Position numbers and translations under genes: made by a program. The notes under the pieces were generated by a model that worked only from the letters and a program-made list of their open reading frames with translations, made no database searches and was not told the DNA's origin. From Scilla litardierei (taxonomy: Eukaryota; Streptophyta; Magnoliopsida; Asparagales; Asparagaceae), in contig CM061141.1 in assembly GCA_030789695.1 (NCBI GenBank), positions 173,056,807 through 173,120,806 of the forward strand: DNA of 64,000 bases. Direction: 5' to 3'. Below, piece after piece: positions 44,531 through 57,544 of the stretch; the stretch's first letter is position 1, and each line of letters opens with the position of its first letter.

Positions 44531-47500
44531 TTAATATTCTTGAGTGACCTTCATAAAATTTCTGAGTAACCAATATTCTGAGTATGTGTAATTGAGTGAT
44601 ATTCAGTAAACTTGATATGTGGATATAGGTTGTATGAGAATATAGGTTGTATGTGGATATCATAAGAGTTTTTGGATTAACATAGGATTTAATTGAGTAT
44701 GTGTAATTGAGTATGAGAATATGGATATCCAATTAATATGTAATTGAGTATGAGTAATTGAGTATGATATCCAGAATATGGATATCATAAGAGTATGAGA
44801 ATATAGGATTTAATTGAGTATGTGTAATTGAGTATGTGGATATCCAAAAGCTCTTATGATATCTATATTCTCATATTCTCATACTCTTATCCATTAACTC
44901 ACAAACTCTTATGTTAATATGAGAAATTGAGTATGAGAATATAGGGTTTAATTGCATAAATATAGTAACCAATTGTCCTGATATCACTCACTCAAACATA
45001 TCTAAGGTCACTCAAACTTTTTAATGACTGTGTAATTTTTAATGCTAAACTTGGTATCCTGTTAATTTTGTATTATCATGTACCCAATTGAATTTTTTAC
45101 TGAATGCTAAACATATCACTCCCCCAATTGAATTTTTTACTGACTGTGTAATATTGTATTATCATGTACCCACACTCCTCAGTGAAAGCTTCATCCCTTG
45201 GTTAGAGCTTCATCACAGCTTGGTGTTTTGAGTTTGGTTTTTCAGGTATGCCAATTCTCTATGTTTATCAATTCTCTATGTTTTTTTCATTGTTTTTTTC
45301 ATTGTTTATCAATTTCTCATTGTTTTTTTCATATTCAAAAATAACTGAATAACTGATCCTATCACAACATATGAGTAATTACACATATAAATTGGAGAAC
45401 ATAGAGATTAGAATTTAATTGATCCTGTCACAACATTCAAATTTAATCTCTATGCAATTCTAAATCTATGTTTATCAATTCTAATCTCTATGCCAAAATC
45501 TCTATGTTTATGCAATTAGAATTTAATCTTTATGTTTAGAATCTAATTACACATATAAATCTCTATGTTTATGCAATTAAATTCTAATCTCTATGCAATA
45601 TGCCAAAAAGAATATGCATATAGATTTATAAGTTTATGCAATTAAATTCTAATCTCTATGCAATATGCCAAAATCCTGTCCATTTCATTTATCCTCATAT
45701 TAGAATTGCCATATTAGAATTGCAATCCTAATGACAGGACCATTAGAATTGCAATTCATTAGAATTGCAATAATCAGTTATGCATTATTAATTATCAGGA
45801 TTGCAATTCATTAGAATTGCAATTGACAGGATTGACAAGACAGAATTGCAATCATCAGTTATGCATTTCATTGACATGATTTTGTTAACTGATCGTGTCA
45901 TTGCCATTGGCAATCCATAAGCAATGACAGGATTTTGTTAACTGATGATAAATGAAATGCATTGCCAATTCAGTTATGGATGAGATTTAAAAATTATGTT
46001 GCAATGTGTCCTGTAGCTTTTGATAAACATTTTGGAATGGATGAGATTCAAAAAATTTGGAATGGATGAGATTCAAAAATTTTGGAATGGATGAGATTCA
46101 AAAATTATGTTATGTTGATAAACAGCCATATCAAAATTATGTTATGTTGATAAACATTGTTGATTGTTGATAAACATTGTTGATAAAAATTTGATAAACA
46201 TTGTTGATAAGTAGATTTTTGATAAACATTGTTGATCTGGCTGTAAATTATGTTAAGCCCAGTAGCTATTTCAATTTACTCTTCTACCTAAATTTCAGTG
46301 TCCTATCAATGTTGATTATGAGTTTGATATTGGAATTATCCATTAGCAATGTGAGTTTGATATTGGTTATCACTTTTGAGAATGGTATCAAATATCAGAG
46401 ATTGTTTGCTCACTGCAAACTGATTGTCCTGAGAATGGTATCAAATTTTGAATGAACAAAGTTTGAGAGCTAGCACATTCTCATTAGCTCAAATCAGTAC
46501 ATTCAAATTTTAGAGATTGTCCTGAGAATGATATCAAATTTTGAAAGCTGAAACTTAGTTCAAATCAGTACATTCTCATTAACAAGCTCTCAAACTTCCT
46601 ATGATATCAAATTGAATGAATGATATCAAATGGACTGATACCTAATTTGAATGAATGCTATTGATATCATTCATTCAAATTAGAAAAGTTCTCAAACAGT
46701 TTTGTGAGTTTGATATTGATATATCTATTTTTTTGAGTGGTTATCAAGTTTGAGAATTGACTGAAATTTGCATTTCAAAGATTGTTTACATTTCAGAGAT
46801 TGGTATTTCAGTCCATTTCAATGAATGATATCAAATTTCAGTCCATTCTCCAATTTCTGTCAATATCTAATTGCAAATTTCAATGAATTATATCAAATTG
46901 CAAATTTAGAAGATCTATTTTTTTCAGCCATATCAATTTTTTGAGATTAACTCATAGGAATGGATGACATCAAGAATTGGTGAGAATTCATTGATAGTTG
47001 CAAAAAAACCTGGAATGGATGAGATTATATAATTGAAACATGGAGCTTGCTAAAACAATGCAACTTGGACAAACTCACATAGCTAATCTCACATTGCTAA
47101 AACATGGAATGCAAAAAAAACCTGGAATGGATGAGATTATATCCATTCATTTGACAAACTTGGATGAGATATGGAAGCACATTGCTAATGGATAATAGAA
47201 GATAAAATTCAGTCAATTCTCAAGTGTAAGAGATAAATCAAATGAGATAGTAATGCTAGAATTCTAATCCCTATTGAATTTGGTTATATAAAGTGTCCTG
47301 AGGATCATAGAAGCATTGCTAGAATGCAAAAATTCCCAAGTGATCCTCAGCAAAAATTCAGATATATGTGTCCTAAGGATTGAAATAATTCAGATATATT
47401 CAAAAATTCTCAGGACACATAGAAGTAGCAAAAATTCAAAAATTCACATATATTTGAATGCAAAAATATATCTGAGTTGAGGATTTTTGAATTCAAATAG

Positions 47501-48600
47501 CAAAAATTCAGATAAATATTGTCCTAAGATAAATATTGTCCTGAGACACATAGCATGATTTTTGAGGACATATAGAATATTTATCTCAGGACACATAGCA
47601 AAAATGCATTCAGACATATATGTGAATTTTTGAATATTCAGCTATATGTGAATTTTTGCATTCAGATATATCCTGAAAATTCTCAAAAATATATCCTCAG
47701 TAAAAATTCAGATATATGTGTCCTGAGGACACTTTAAATATAGCATTTCTTCTATGTCCTGAGAATTTTTGCATTCCACTTCTATGATCCTCAGCAAAAA
47801 TTCAGTCAATCCTCAGGACACATTGCATTCCATTCATTCCAGGATAATAGAAGCACATGGACAAACTTGGATAATAGAAGCACATGGATAAACTTGGATA
47901 ATAGAATCAATGCTAGAAACAGACTTGGAATGGATGAGATAAACTGAGATAAACTTGGTTATATCCATTCATTCCAGGATATAATATCAGTTTTTTATTT
48001 GTTATATAACCAAGCATTGTTTCTAGCATTGCTAATGGATAAACTTGGATAATCTCATATATTCTCTCCATTCCAGATTATATCCATTCATTCCAGGATA
48101 ATAGAAGCACATGGACAAACTTGGACAAACTTGGACAAACTCACATTGCTAAAACATGGAGCTAGCACATGGACAAAGTTTCAGCTAATTGAACAAATTT
48201 TCTCAAATAATGTTGAGAATGCATATCCATTCATTCTTAGGATAGTCCTGAGAATGAATGCATATCCCTTCATTTGACTGCATACCCTATTGAACCAATT
48301 CAAATAAGTTTACAGTAATGAATTTCATTCTCAATAGGGTATGCATTACTGTAATTTGAATGAATGCATTCAATAGGGTATGCATACCCTATCCCATGAA
48401 TGCATTCAATAGGGTATGCATACTCAATAGGGTATGCATTCAAATTGCAATATGTTGACTGAGAATGAAATTGAGAATGAAATTCAAATAAGTGAAGGGA
48501 TAGGGTATGAAATTAAAATGAGCTTGAATAGGAGAATGGATGAGCTTGGATGAAGCTTGAGAATGTAAAATTGAGTTTGTATTTAACCAATTAATTTTCT
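44530..48600. repeat. Scrambled short-word region 2
   Basis: About 4 kb made by reusing words of 10-25 bases in shifting order and both orientations, for example 'GATAAACATTGTTGAT', 'GGAATGGATGAGATT', 'AAAAATTCAGATATATGTG', 'TCAATAGGGTATGCAT', 'CATGGACAAACTTGGA'. Word sets change gradually along the region, so each few hundred bases has its own vocabulary. Confidence 0.7.
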
Positions 48601-51212
48601 CAGTTTTGCATTATGTATTTAAACAACTTTCTCAATTCTCTCAACTGCAAACTGAGTTATAATTCACTCAATTCTCTCAATTCTCAATGTATTTTGGCAT
48701 TTTTCTCATGTTAGCCATTTTCTTTTGGTATTTTCAGATTTTTGCAAGGTGGAGGGTCTTCTGGGTGTGTTATATGAAGATCAAAATTTCAAGTTTCAGT
48801 GTTATTTACCTCAGGACACTTCAAATTTTTAACATACCATTTGGTGCTTTGAACAGTTAACTGGGATATTCATAAGTTCAAGTTTCAATTCATCCAACAT
48901 CAGGTGATTTGAACAGTCCATACTCTTGGTGTGTTATTATATAGCTTGCAGCCTCTTCATCAGTTTATATGCATGGGGCTCAATTTTTGATTCAGTGTTA
49001 TGTAAACTTCATTGTTATGTAAATATCAAAAATACTCAACTGGTATATTCAGTGTTATTTAAAGTGTCCTGAGGATTTAAATTTTACAGTGTTATGTTTG
49101 ATTCTCAAGTGTAAGAGATAAATTTTGGGTTTGAATTTTTGATACAGTTTTATGTTTGATTCTCAAGTGTTATGTTGAGTTATGAATGTGAATATACAAT
49201 TTTTGAGTTATGTTTGGAATGTGAAATATACAATTTTTGGAATGTGAATATACCATTTTTGCAATCTACAATTTTTTGAGTTATTAGTTATGTAGAAATA
49301 TACAATTTTTTGAGTTATTAGTTATGTAGAAATTTTTTGAGTTATGAGTAATGAGTTATGAGTTATACAATTTTTGAGTTTTGAATTTACGTTTGAATTT
49401 TAAGTTGGATGTTTGAACATATTCATGCATATAAACTGATGATATTTGGTTTGAAGTTTATATGCATGGAAATTTTTTTGAATATATGTTCAAACTTCCC
49501 AGTTCTAAATATTTGGTTATATTTCAAACTGGGAAGTTTGAATATTCCGTAATTAAAGTTTGAAGTTTGACCATATTCTTTTTGCCTGAGTACCATTGAT
49601 AATGATTAGCATATACAAACTACGAAAATACATTTTGCATGCAATTAGCATAATCCACTCAGGTTTATGACACATGGGTCAAAAATTATCATATGTATGT
49701 ATGTAGAAGTTGGTCAAATATGTAGGTGCCTTTTGAAGATGGGGTGGCAGTGACTTTAAATCCATGCCCAATGTTTCAAATTTTTGTTTTACTTCATGCT
49801 ACTGAAAAGGAAAGTGAAGCTGAACTAGAAGTACAAAAACAATTAGCACAGATTTCTATCCTTCCATTGTCATCAGATGCAATCATTCACATAGTTTGAG
49901 AATACCACAAGTTGGCAAGTATATTGGCAATCATATATTCCATAACCATGCTACTCTCTACTTCAGCCTGTATATTACATATCATTGTCTTGGATACTCC
50001 TTGCTTAGAATTTGATAAGCTAGCTTCAAATCATTTTCATTCAGTTGTTTAATGGTGGGTGTTCCTTATTGATTTCTTTCTCAGATGCTCTAGATGAACA
50101 AAATAAATGTCACATATCCAATATATAGAGTTTCTAATATAAAGAGTTTCTACTGAAAGAACTATTATCAGGAAGGTCAATCTGCATATAAAATCTAAAT
50201 GCATTGTGTTACAACCTCATATTACATTGATGATGGAAAAAAGGGAAGGGCATCTGATGCTTTTCACAACAATGTATTATGGATACTGGGTGGGGACATA
50301 GGATTGTGATTGTATGATATGGTTAATGTCAGCATATGAAGTATGACAGTGTAAACATATTGTAGGAGATTGAAAAATGAGTGATGAAATAATAAGGACT
50401 TGCAAAATTTCATAGTATCAAGACAAGGCTATTAATAATTTGAATCTCTTTCTTGAAGAAGGGCTGTATAACTTTGACACTCTTTTTTCTCTTCTTCTTT
50501 TCTTTTCCCCATTTTCTGTATCCTAAACTGGATTTGGACCTATAAACTTTTTATAAAGCTCTCCCAGTTCCCTATCACCGTTAGTTATACCTCGGGCTCT
50601 TTTTGACCTTCAAGTACTATATTTGATTTTTTTGATTTTTTGGCAGTGGACAACACAATACTAAACAGCAAAATGGGCACTTCATAGTTCATACATGAAT
50701 ATATTGCATAAGGCTAATATTTACTATGTAATACCTAGAATATCACAAAGATCCAAATCCAAATTTTGTGCGCACTTTGCTATGTATATGAGTTGATCCA
50801 AATCCAAATTCTGGATTTCTTTGGTGAGTGAGTATTGCCTTAAATGTTGTATTTTTATCATATTCATATCATATTCATATTCATATAGGTTCTTTCATGT
50901 CTTACTTCTTATCATATTCATATAGGTTGATATTTGCAATAATGTGTAGCTAGCTCCTTACATATTCATGGAAGTATGTGTACGGAAGCTTTCAGTCCTT
51001 CAATTGAGAAAGTACATGTCTGATTCTTGACAGACTTGAAAGAAAATAGAAACCTGTGAACTTTTATGAATGGTGAATTTACTTTGGAATGATTCCCATG
51101 ATTAATTTGCTTTGGAATGATTCCCATGATTGTTAATTTGCTTTGGAGGTAAATTAATTCCAGATAGTCTTGAAAATCAATTTTTGATGATGTTTGATAT
51201 TTGTATGCCAGG

Positions 51213-51350
51213 TTGAATAATTTGGAGGAAGATGGAACTCATCAGGCATCAGGAAAAAAAAAAGAAAGCCACACAAGGTCAAATGACAAAAATAGAAAAG
51301 TAAAGAAAAAAGCGGATTTCCATGATGTTGGAGGGGATTGTTCAAGTTCC
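51213..51350 (+). pseudogene. Possible captured exon, unknown protein
   Basis: After an acceptor-like TTTGTATGCCAG the frame reads LNNLEEDGTHQASGKKKESH then a Lys-rich stretch and HDVGGDCSSS before TGA. Composition is protein-like (charged, balanced codons) against scrambled flanks. I do not recognise it. Confidence 0.3.
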
Positions 51351-52940
51351 TTGATGTATCATCAGATTTCTAATTTCCACATATGTATTTCACACATATA
51401 ATTTCCCTATATGTATTTCACACATATGCAAGTTCAATTTAACTCAAATTGAACCGGTTATTTCTAGGTTAAATTTATCTATCTATTCATATTCATATTC
51501 ATATTGTGATACTCTCATTGCGCAATACATATAGATAGATATTGTAACTCAGAAAATTTAACTGAATATAGATATATAAATTTAACAATGAGTTAAATGT
51601 ATCCTGTTATTTGAATAACTCAAGTTCATTGCGATGTTAAATTGAGTTCTTAGTTCACATAAAAACATTGCGCTGTTAAATTTAACTCATTGTTGTTATT
51701 TGAATATGAAAATGAATATCAAATAACATGATATGATCCTGAACTCATTGGGTTCCAAATTAAGTTCAAATTTGAATCCTATGTTATTGTTATATCCTGA
51801 TGTTAAATTGAACCTGAATGCTTTTGTGTGAAATATGAATATGAATATGAATATCAAATAACAGGATATGATCTTGAACTCATTGGGTTCCAAATTGATT
51901 TCAAATTTGAATCCTGATGTGATTGTTATATCCTGATGTTATATTGAACCTGCATGTTTTTGTGTGAAATATGAATCTGTGATGTTTTTCTTAGTTCACA
52001 CAAAAACAGAGTTAGATTTTTGGGGAATAATTTTTTTGAAAAATTGAATAACAATTATTGTGCTTTGGTTATTATTTTTCATTTAAAATTACATAACAAA
52101 TCATTGGGCAGAAAAACTGCTCTTAGGTAAAATAATTTACACCACTTTGCTTCTCCTGCCTTGATTAACATGCTGGCAACATGTGTTAACACATAATAAG
52201 CTCAATATAAGCAGCGGGAGATCTTATGGAATATGTTTGCTTTGCCAACAACATGTATATCTTTTGCATTCATGTATCATGCACTGCTCTTAACTCCTTG
52301 CTCGATGCCAGGAAATGCGAAGACAGAATACATAGAACTAAAAAAATTCAGTGAACTAAAATTTTACATTTTGTGGGAATTAAATTATGGGGAATTACAT
52401 TTTGGGTAGGAGCTAAACTTTTCTGGTAATTAAAACATTAAATATTGGTGGAAATAAATTTTTGGGGAAACTAAAATCTAAAATTTTAAGGGAAACTAAA
52501 TCTGGAGGTAATCAAATTTTTGGATGGAACTTTTGAGGGAACTAAATCTGGTAGGAATTAATATTTGGGGTAAACTAAATTTTTTGAGGGGAACTAAAAT
52601 CTCTTTGGAAACTAAATTTTGGAAGAAACTAATATTTTTGGAAAGTGAAAATTTAGCTGGAAACTCTAAAATTTTGAAGTGGAACTATATTTGGAGTGCA
52701 CTAAATTTTGGGAGAAACTAAGATTTTTGGGGAACAAAATTCCTTGGGATGAGCTAAATTTTCGGGGGAACTAAGATTTTGAGGGGGGATTTCTAAAATG
52801 AATCATGTCCACATTTTCAGGAGAACTAAGATTTTGAGGGCGGAATATCTAAAATTAATCGTGCCTACATTTTCGGGAGAACTAAGATTTTGAGGGGGAA
52901 ATATCTAAATTGAACCGTGCCCGCGGGCACGGGGTATGAC

Positions 52941-52943
<3 letters not shown>

Positions 52944-53012
<69 letters not shown>
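52944..53012. repeat. (TG)n(TA)n microsatellite
   Basis: Directly follows the CTAG end of the 9.2-kb element. Confidence 0.9.
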
Positions 53013-53015
<3 letters not shown>

Positions 53016-54500
53016 CTTGCAATTTCTTTGTTCGGTTTCACACATTGTATACTTGTTGATCATATATGTGTGAATTTTGTGATATGGTCTCCAATTATGC
53101 TATATTCTATATGTGTTGTGATTTGAGACGTTAGTTTTCCTTCGTGTATCTCAATGTTGATATTGGACTTTCAGTCCTCTTATCACCTAAGTTTATAATG
53201 TGGTTTTATGATTTTTTTTATTTATATATATTTAGACTCTTATTTGGCACGATTGTTGTTATTTTACTCACGCCTTTTGGATAATGCCATAGGGGGATCG
53301 AAATAAACAAGCAGATTCATAATGAATGTGCTAGGTATAGTCTAATAAACAGACATACAAAAACTGGATGTAGGTTGCTACACTCTTTTTTTACATCGGA
53401 GGTTGCTACATTGACTCTCCAAATTTGGATGGCACTGTAGCAAACCGGCAAAATGTTACCAGTTTTGCAGGGCGGTTGATGGAGGGAAAAACGCCATATT
53501 TGGCGTGTTATTACAGTGTGGTTGGAGATGATATAACCGATGAATATAGCGTAATTAGACGTTAACTAAATATGGGAAAAAATACATAATTAACTGTCAC
53601 ATCATCTACCATATTTAGTTAAAACATCCCATACCAACTAGATTCAATGGCTTTGGATAGTGGGGTCGAGAATATCTTTTGGGGCCCGCTAAACTATATG
53701 TGTACCTTCGCGTTGGAATGTTGTTAACTCCAACCCTTCTCTATAACTCCAAAATGGAGATTAAAGTTGCTCCAACCCATCTCCAAAATGGAGATGGGGA
53801 TAGAGATTTGCAACAGTGCTCCTCCATATTTGGAGGGGCACTATTCACCCATCCAAATCTCTAAACTTCTCATTAATGAAAACTTAGCCCTTAATTAAAA
53901 TACTTATGATTATTAATAACTAATATATTTTACAAATCACATGACCAAATTTATTAATTTTAGTCCCGTCGGAAATATCTCAATTATACCTACAAAATGA
54001 GACCAATATTGGATATTTTTCGAGCAAATTTAAAATATTTACAATATAATAAGAAATACTAAATAACTTAAAAATTAAAAAAATGAACATTGAAGAATAA
54101 TATTATTTATAATTTTCTTTCATGCAGAAATAATGTATTAGATTAACCCATTTTAATGATAAATATTTTTCATTAGTAATGCTTAAACAAAGAGAAAATA
54201 GGATTTGGAGATGGTGGGTTGGAGTTGATCATCCTCCAAAATGGCATCTTTTAGAGATATTTCATTTTGAATGGGGGGTTTTTAGAGATTTGGGTTGGAG
54301 TTGCTCACTGGGCAATTTGCAGTAGGTTTCGTGTCTTTCGACTGTGCTGCGTTGAAAAATTCTATCTTTATCCCTATGTGGGGTCCACTTTCACGTGTTA
54401 CCATTAATAAGACGAAAATAAATAAATAAATAAAATGGCAATTGAGTTATTGATTTGACGAGATGGATGAGGTGAGATGTTGGTGGGACCACAAACAAGA
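53013..54500. other. AT-rich intergenic stretch with MITE-like inverted pieces
   Basis: No gene was recognised. Between about 53,720 and 54,310 the words 'GTTGCTCCAACCCATCTCC' and 'GATTTGGGTTGGAGTTGCTC' face each other across about 550 bases, with inner 'CTCCAAAATGG' copies. A MITE with GCTCCAACCC-type ends is likely but the borders are unclear. 'CATATTTAGTTAA' and 'TTAACTAAATATG' form a further inverted pair at 53,564-53,625. Confidence 0.4.
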
Positions 54501-54599
54501 ATTCGACGGGTCATCGACTCATCCATCTGCCGAATTTGCTGATACTTTGTTTGCGAAATTTTTTTCTTGTAAGCACCATATCAGCGAATATTTGTATCC

Positions 54600-55630
54600 A
54601 TTGTGACAAGTAAAACATTTAGTCGTATAATATATCACCTCACACAACTGTATACAGTAATGCCATTTGTGTGCGATGAGTAAAATTCGTATAATGGAAG
54701 AAAGTAGATGAAGTTGTGAGAAAATGAGTGCTCGTTGTCCGCCATTTATAGGGGAATTGGACCAATCAAAATGAAGCGTATAATAAGTCCTTGATCCTAC
54801 AGTAATGCAATGGATCTCAGGAATCAACAATTATTTACTCAACGCGCAAACCGCGTAATACCAACGCGAAAATCGCGTAATCCCAATTAATTTAGCATCT
54901 GGATCAAAAATAGGTTAATTACTCTCCGCACAAAACAAGGAAACTCAACGATTTTTCACCTTGATCAACATTGATGCTAATAAGAAAATTACTCCCAACA
55001 ATACTACTCTCCACTAGATTTTTTAATACATTTTATTCGACACGCACCCCAGGCTAAATAATACAGAAGAGAGTAACTATTATAATTGATCACCGCACAA
55101 AACGCATGGAAAACGGGAATTGCTCAATGCGCACAACGCACAACGCTCAATGAGGATGAGACTGCAGTAGAGTTTTACTGTGTGGCTACATCGAAGACCC
55201 CGTCAAGCTACAGAGGGGTTCTCTTGAATATACAAAATACTGCTCGTGAATCTACAACTGATTGATACCAGACATATGACTTTCCCAAGAATGTTTGACC
55301 GGTGGGAAGTGAGCTGGAAAAATTTATAGCCGCTTACATAATTGCTCAACGCTCAGAACCAATAAATTTATGGCCGTTGTGCGCGGTGAGCAAATTCTTA
55401 ATGGTTTAAATAATTGCTCAAAGCGCACACCAAGTAACGCCAGGTGTTCACTTTGAGCCATTGTGCACGTTGAGCAAATTTTTAATGGTTAACATAATTG
55501 CGCAAAGCGCACAACATGCAGAATTATGCCCGTTGTGCGCGTTAAGCTAAAGTTGTGTCGATGACAAATTTGCTCAACGCCCCCACGGGAATAAATTTGC
55601 CCGTTTTGCGCTTTGAGCATATTTGTGAGA
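54600..55630. repeat. GCGCACAACG array, right-hand cluster, copy 1
   Basis: Cores at intervals of 30-60 bases ('CTCAACGCGCAAACCGCG', 'GCCGTTGTGCGCGGTGAGCA', 'GCAAAGCGCACAAC', 'CCGTTGTGCGCGTTAAGC'). It is matched by 58,120-58,970 at an offset of about 3.4 kb. Confidence 0.7.
54745..54750 (-). promoter_or_regulatory. TATA box of a related promoter module
   Basis: TATAAA on the minus strand in 'GTCCAATTCCCCTATAAATG', then 'TCTCACAACTTCATCTAC'. A diverged copy of the same region is at 58,120-58,200 with the TATA lost ('AAGTGGCTTAC'). Confidence 0.5.
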
Positions 55631-55890
55631 TGCTATAATTTTAATTCCACTGCGCACCAGCGTAGTGAATCAATCACATTCCAAATTTCATCATACTTAA
55701 ACACGCATAACCAGCAGAATTATGACGTTGTGCGTGTTAAGCTAAAGTTGCGTCGATGAAAAATTTGCTCAACGCCCCCACGGGAATAAATTTGCCCGTT
55801 TTGCGCTTTGAGCATATTTGTGAGATGCTATAATTTTAATTCCACTGCACGCCACCGCAGTGAATCAATTACATTCCAAATTTCATCATA
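55543..55890. repeat. 195-bp direct duplication
   Basis: 'TTAAGCTAAAGTTG' through 'CCAAATTTCATCATACTTAA' occurs at 55,541-55,700 and again at 55,736-55,890, about 195 bases apart. A single copy is at 58,893-59,050. Confidence 0.75.
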
Positions 55891-56300
55891 CTTAATCTGA
55901 ATCCCAATCAAGCCTACATGCAAACTTTTAGATTTAAGTCTTATTATACTTGTTCAATCTGAAAACATTGTAGATTAAACCGGATACTTATTCAATCTGA
56001 AAACATTATAGATTAAACCGGATACTTATTCAACCTGATTCTGAAACTACATGCAAACTTTTATATTAATTCTGATACTTATTCAATCTGAAGACATATT
56101 CAATCGAATTCAGAAACTGCTTGCAAAATTTTAGATTAAATCTCATACATATTCCAATTGATGACATTTTGAAAATGACCTAGCCATTCAAATATATTGA
56201 TGTACATATTGATACAGATCCAAACAGATTGATTAGCCCATGTTCTTACAAACTGAAACATATGATTGTCTTCGTAAGATGTTTGCAATGAACGGGCTCC
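55891..56300. repeat. AT-rich segment with TTCAATCTGAA words
   Basis: Words 'ACTTATTCAATCTGAAAACA' and 'TAGATTAAACCGGATACTTA' repeat several times. The whole segment recurs at 59,040-59,400 as part of the 3.4-kb duplication. No gene. Confidence 0.6.
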
Positions 56301-56503
56301 TTACGGGATAAATTGTCGGTGTGATCTGCGTGCTTCCCCGTCAACTTCCGCGAGTTCATCAGGCGACCATCTTCGTTCCGTTTATTACCGTCGTTGCCAA
56401 TTTTCTGCCATCATCAGTCGGATATTAGTGTCGTCATAGCAGGCGTCGTTGTAACCTGCAGTCAGGTATGTAGCCGTTTCAAAGACACCGAGAGGAACTC
56501 TGA

Positions 56504-56869
56504 TTAACAAGAGGCATCAAACAACACTAAATGGTTGCATAACAAATAGAATGAGCTTTTTATCTTTGTGATCGGAAAGGACAGGAGGGAGTGTTTGTGT
56601 GTCACAGACGAGGTATAGTTAAATGATGAAGGGTTTGATGGTTTGGATAGAGTGTATAAAGAGGAGATGGATACGGAGTGTATAGTCGAGGACTGGAAGG
56701 TGAAATGCTCACATATGGAAGGCATGCATCGGGCATCCTTGATTATAAATGGACGATAGCCATTCGTTGCATTTATTACCCCCATTGCGTAACTTTCCAA
56801 CATCAACCATTTAGCTTTACGTGAAAAGAGAACTGGTTGAATTCCATCGTCCATTTCTTTTGCAAGCAT
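56504..56869 (-). CDS. Unrecognised 121-residue frame in the duplicated unit
   Basis: A minus-strand frame with N-terminus LAKEMDDGIQPVLFSRKAKW. A partner at 57,968-58,042 reads LDKDMDDSIHPVVFSRKVNG and then stops, so the first 20 codons are shared in frame between the two duplicates. No domain was recognised and the C-terminal half is low in complexity. It lies just left of the inverted repeat at 56,887-57,525. It could be a decayed captured exon. Confidence 0.3.
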   Translation of the reverse strand: MLAKEMDDGIQPVLFSRKAKWLMLESYAMGVINATNGYRPFIIKDARCMPSICEHFTFQSSTIHSVSISSLYTLSKPSNPSSFNYTSSVTHKHSLLSFPITKIKSSFYLLCNHLVLFDASC

Positions 56870-56886
56870 CAGGCATTAGGGCTCGC

Positions 56887-57525
56887 TGTAGGATAACGGA
56901 GTATACTCATCAATTTGAATGGTCAATTTCACACTAAATGGACCGTGAATGCCCTGGAGAAGCGTATGAAATCGGAGGACTACAAGCTGATGCTGTCGCC
57001 TCCCAAATATGCGCCTCTCCCTGGTCTGCGAAGAGAAGAATGGCCCCCTGGCCTTTGCACCCTGGTTGGCTTCTCTGGGTCAATTAGGTTGGCCGTGCAT
57101 GGCTACCGTCTCTCTTAGGCACAAGCACTCCCTCATGTTCTTTTCGATCTCTTGGCTAGCAGCCAAAATTGGAAATGTACAGGAGGAAAGGGACAATTAA
57201 GATCTGCTTCATCCACAGTCAGATTTCGCCAATTTGGCTGCGAGCCAAGAGATCGAAAAGAACAGGAGGGAGTGTTTGTGCCTAAGAGAGACGGTAGCCA
57301 TGCACCGCCAACCTAATTGACCCAGAGCAGCCAACCAGGGCGCAAAGGCCAGGGTGCCATTCTTCTCTTCACAGACCAGGGAGAGGAGTATATTTGGGAG
57401 GCGACAGCATCAGCTTGTACTCCTCCGATTTCATACGCTTCTCTAGGGCACCCAGGGCATTCACGGTCCATTTATAGTGAAATAGACCATTGAAATTGAT
57501 GAGTATTAAGTCCGTTATCCTACAG
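56887..57525. repeat. Long inverted repeat, arms of about 290 bp
   Basis: Left arm 56,887-57,172 and right arm 57,229-57,525 are near-perfect reverse complements around a 56-base spacer. Arm ends are 'CTGTAGGATAACGGA' and 'TCCGTTATCCTACAG'. Inner ends are 'GCCAAAATTGG' and 'CCAATTTGGC'. Both arms contain coding-like GC-rich sequence and a promoter edge (minus-strand TATAAATGG at 57,468-57,476; degenerate TAAATGG at 56,933). A transcript through it would fold into a long hairpin. Confidence 0.82.
57468..57476 (-). promoter_or_regulatory. TATA-like element in the right arm of the inverted repeat
   Basis: TATAAATGG on the minus strand within 'CAATTTCACTATAAATGGAC'. The same string is on the plus strand at 59,452-59,471. 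Confidence 0.45.
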
Positions 57526-57544
57526 TAATGCTAGGGATCTCGGG

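Larger units (their letters stand above)
43724..52943 (+). mobile_element. Helitron, about 9.2 kb, mostly scrambled sequence
   Basis: Starts TCTATATTATAAAACAGGG after A and ends with CCGTGCCCGCGGGCACGG (52,915-52,932), then CTAG (52,940-52,943) before T. Its 5' start differs from the TCTATTATACATTTG start of its neighbours, while the 3' end is shared. No Rep/helicase is seen. The interior includes a direct duplication (44,150-44,530), scrambled short-word sequence (44,530-48,600), intron-like DNA (48,700-51,200), an exon-like piece at 51,213-51,350, and GGAACTAAATTTT-type 3' sub-repeats (52,330-52,910). Confidence 0.6.

Noticed and set aside
32144..52943. Autonomous Helitron with Rep/helicase
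   Set aside because: I searched the large elements for long frames and the HUH replicase or helicase motifs and found none.
56915..57118. Protein-coding gene in the left arm of the inverted repeat
   Set aside because: The frame is not kept in the right arm and no family is recognised; the arm may come from a gene, but coding function is unsupported.
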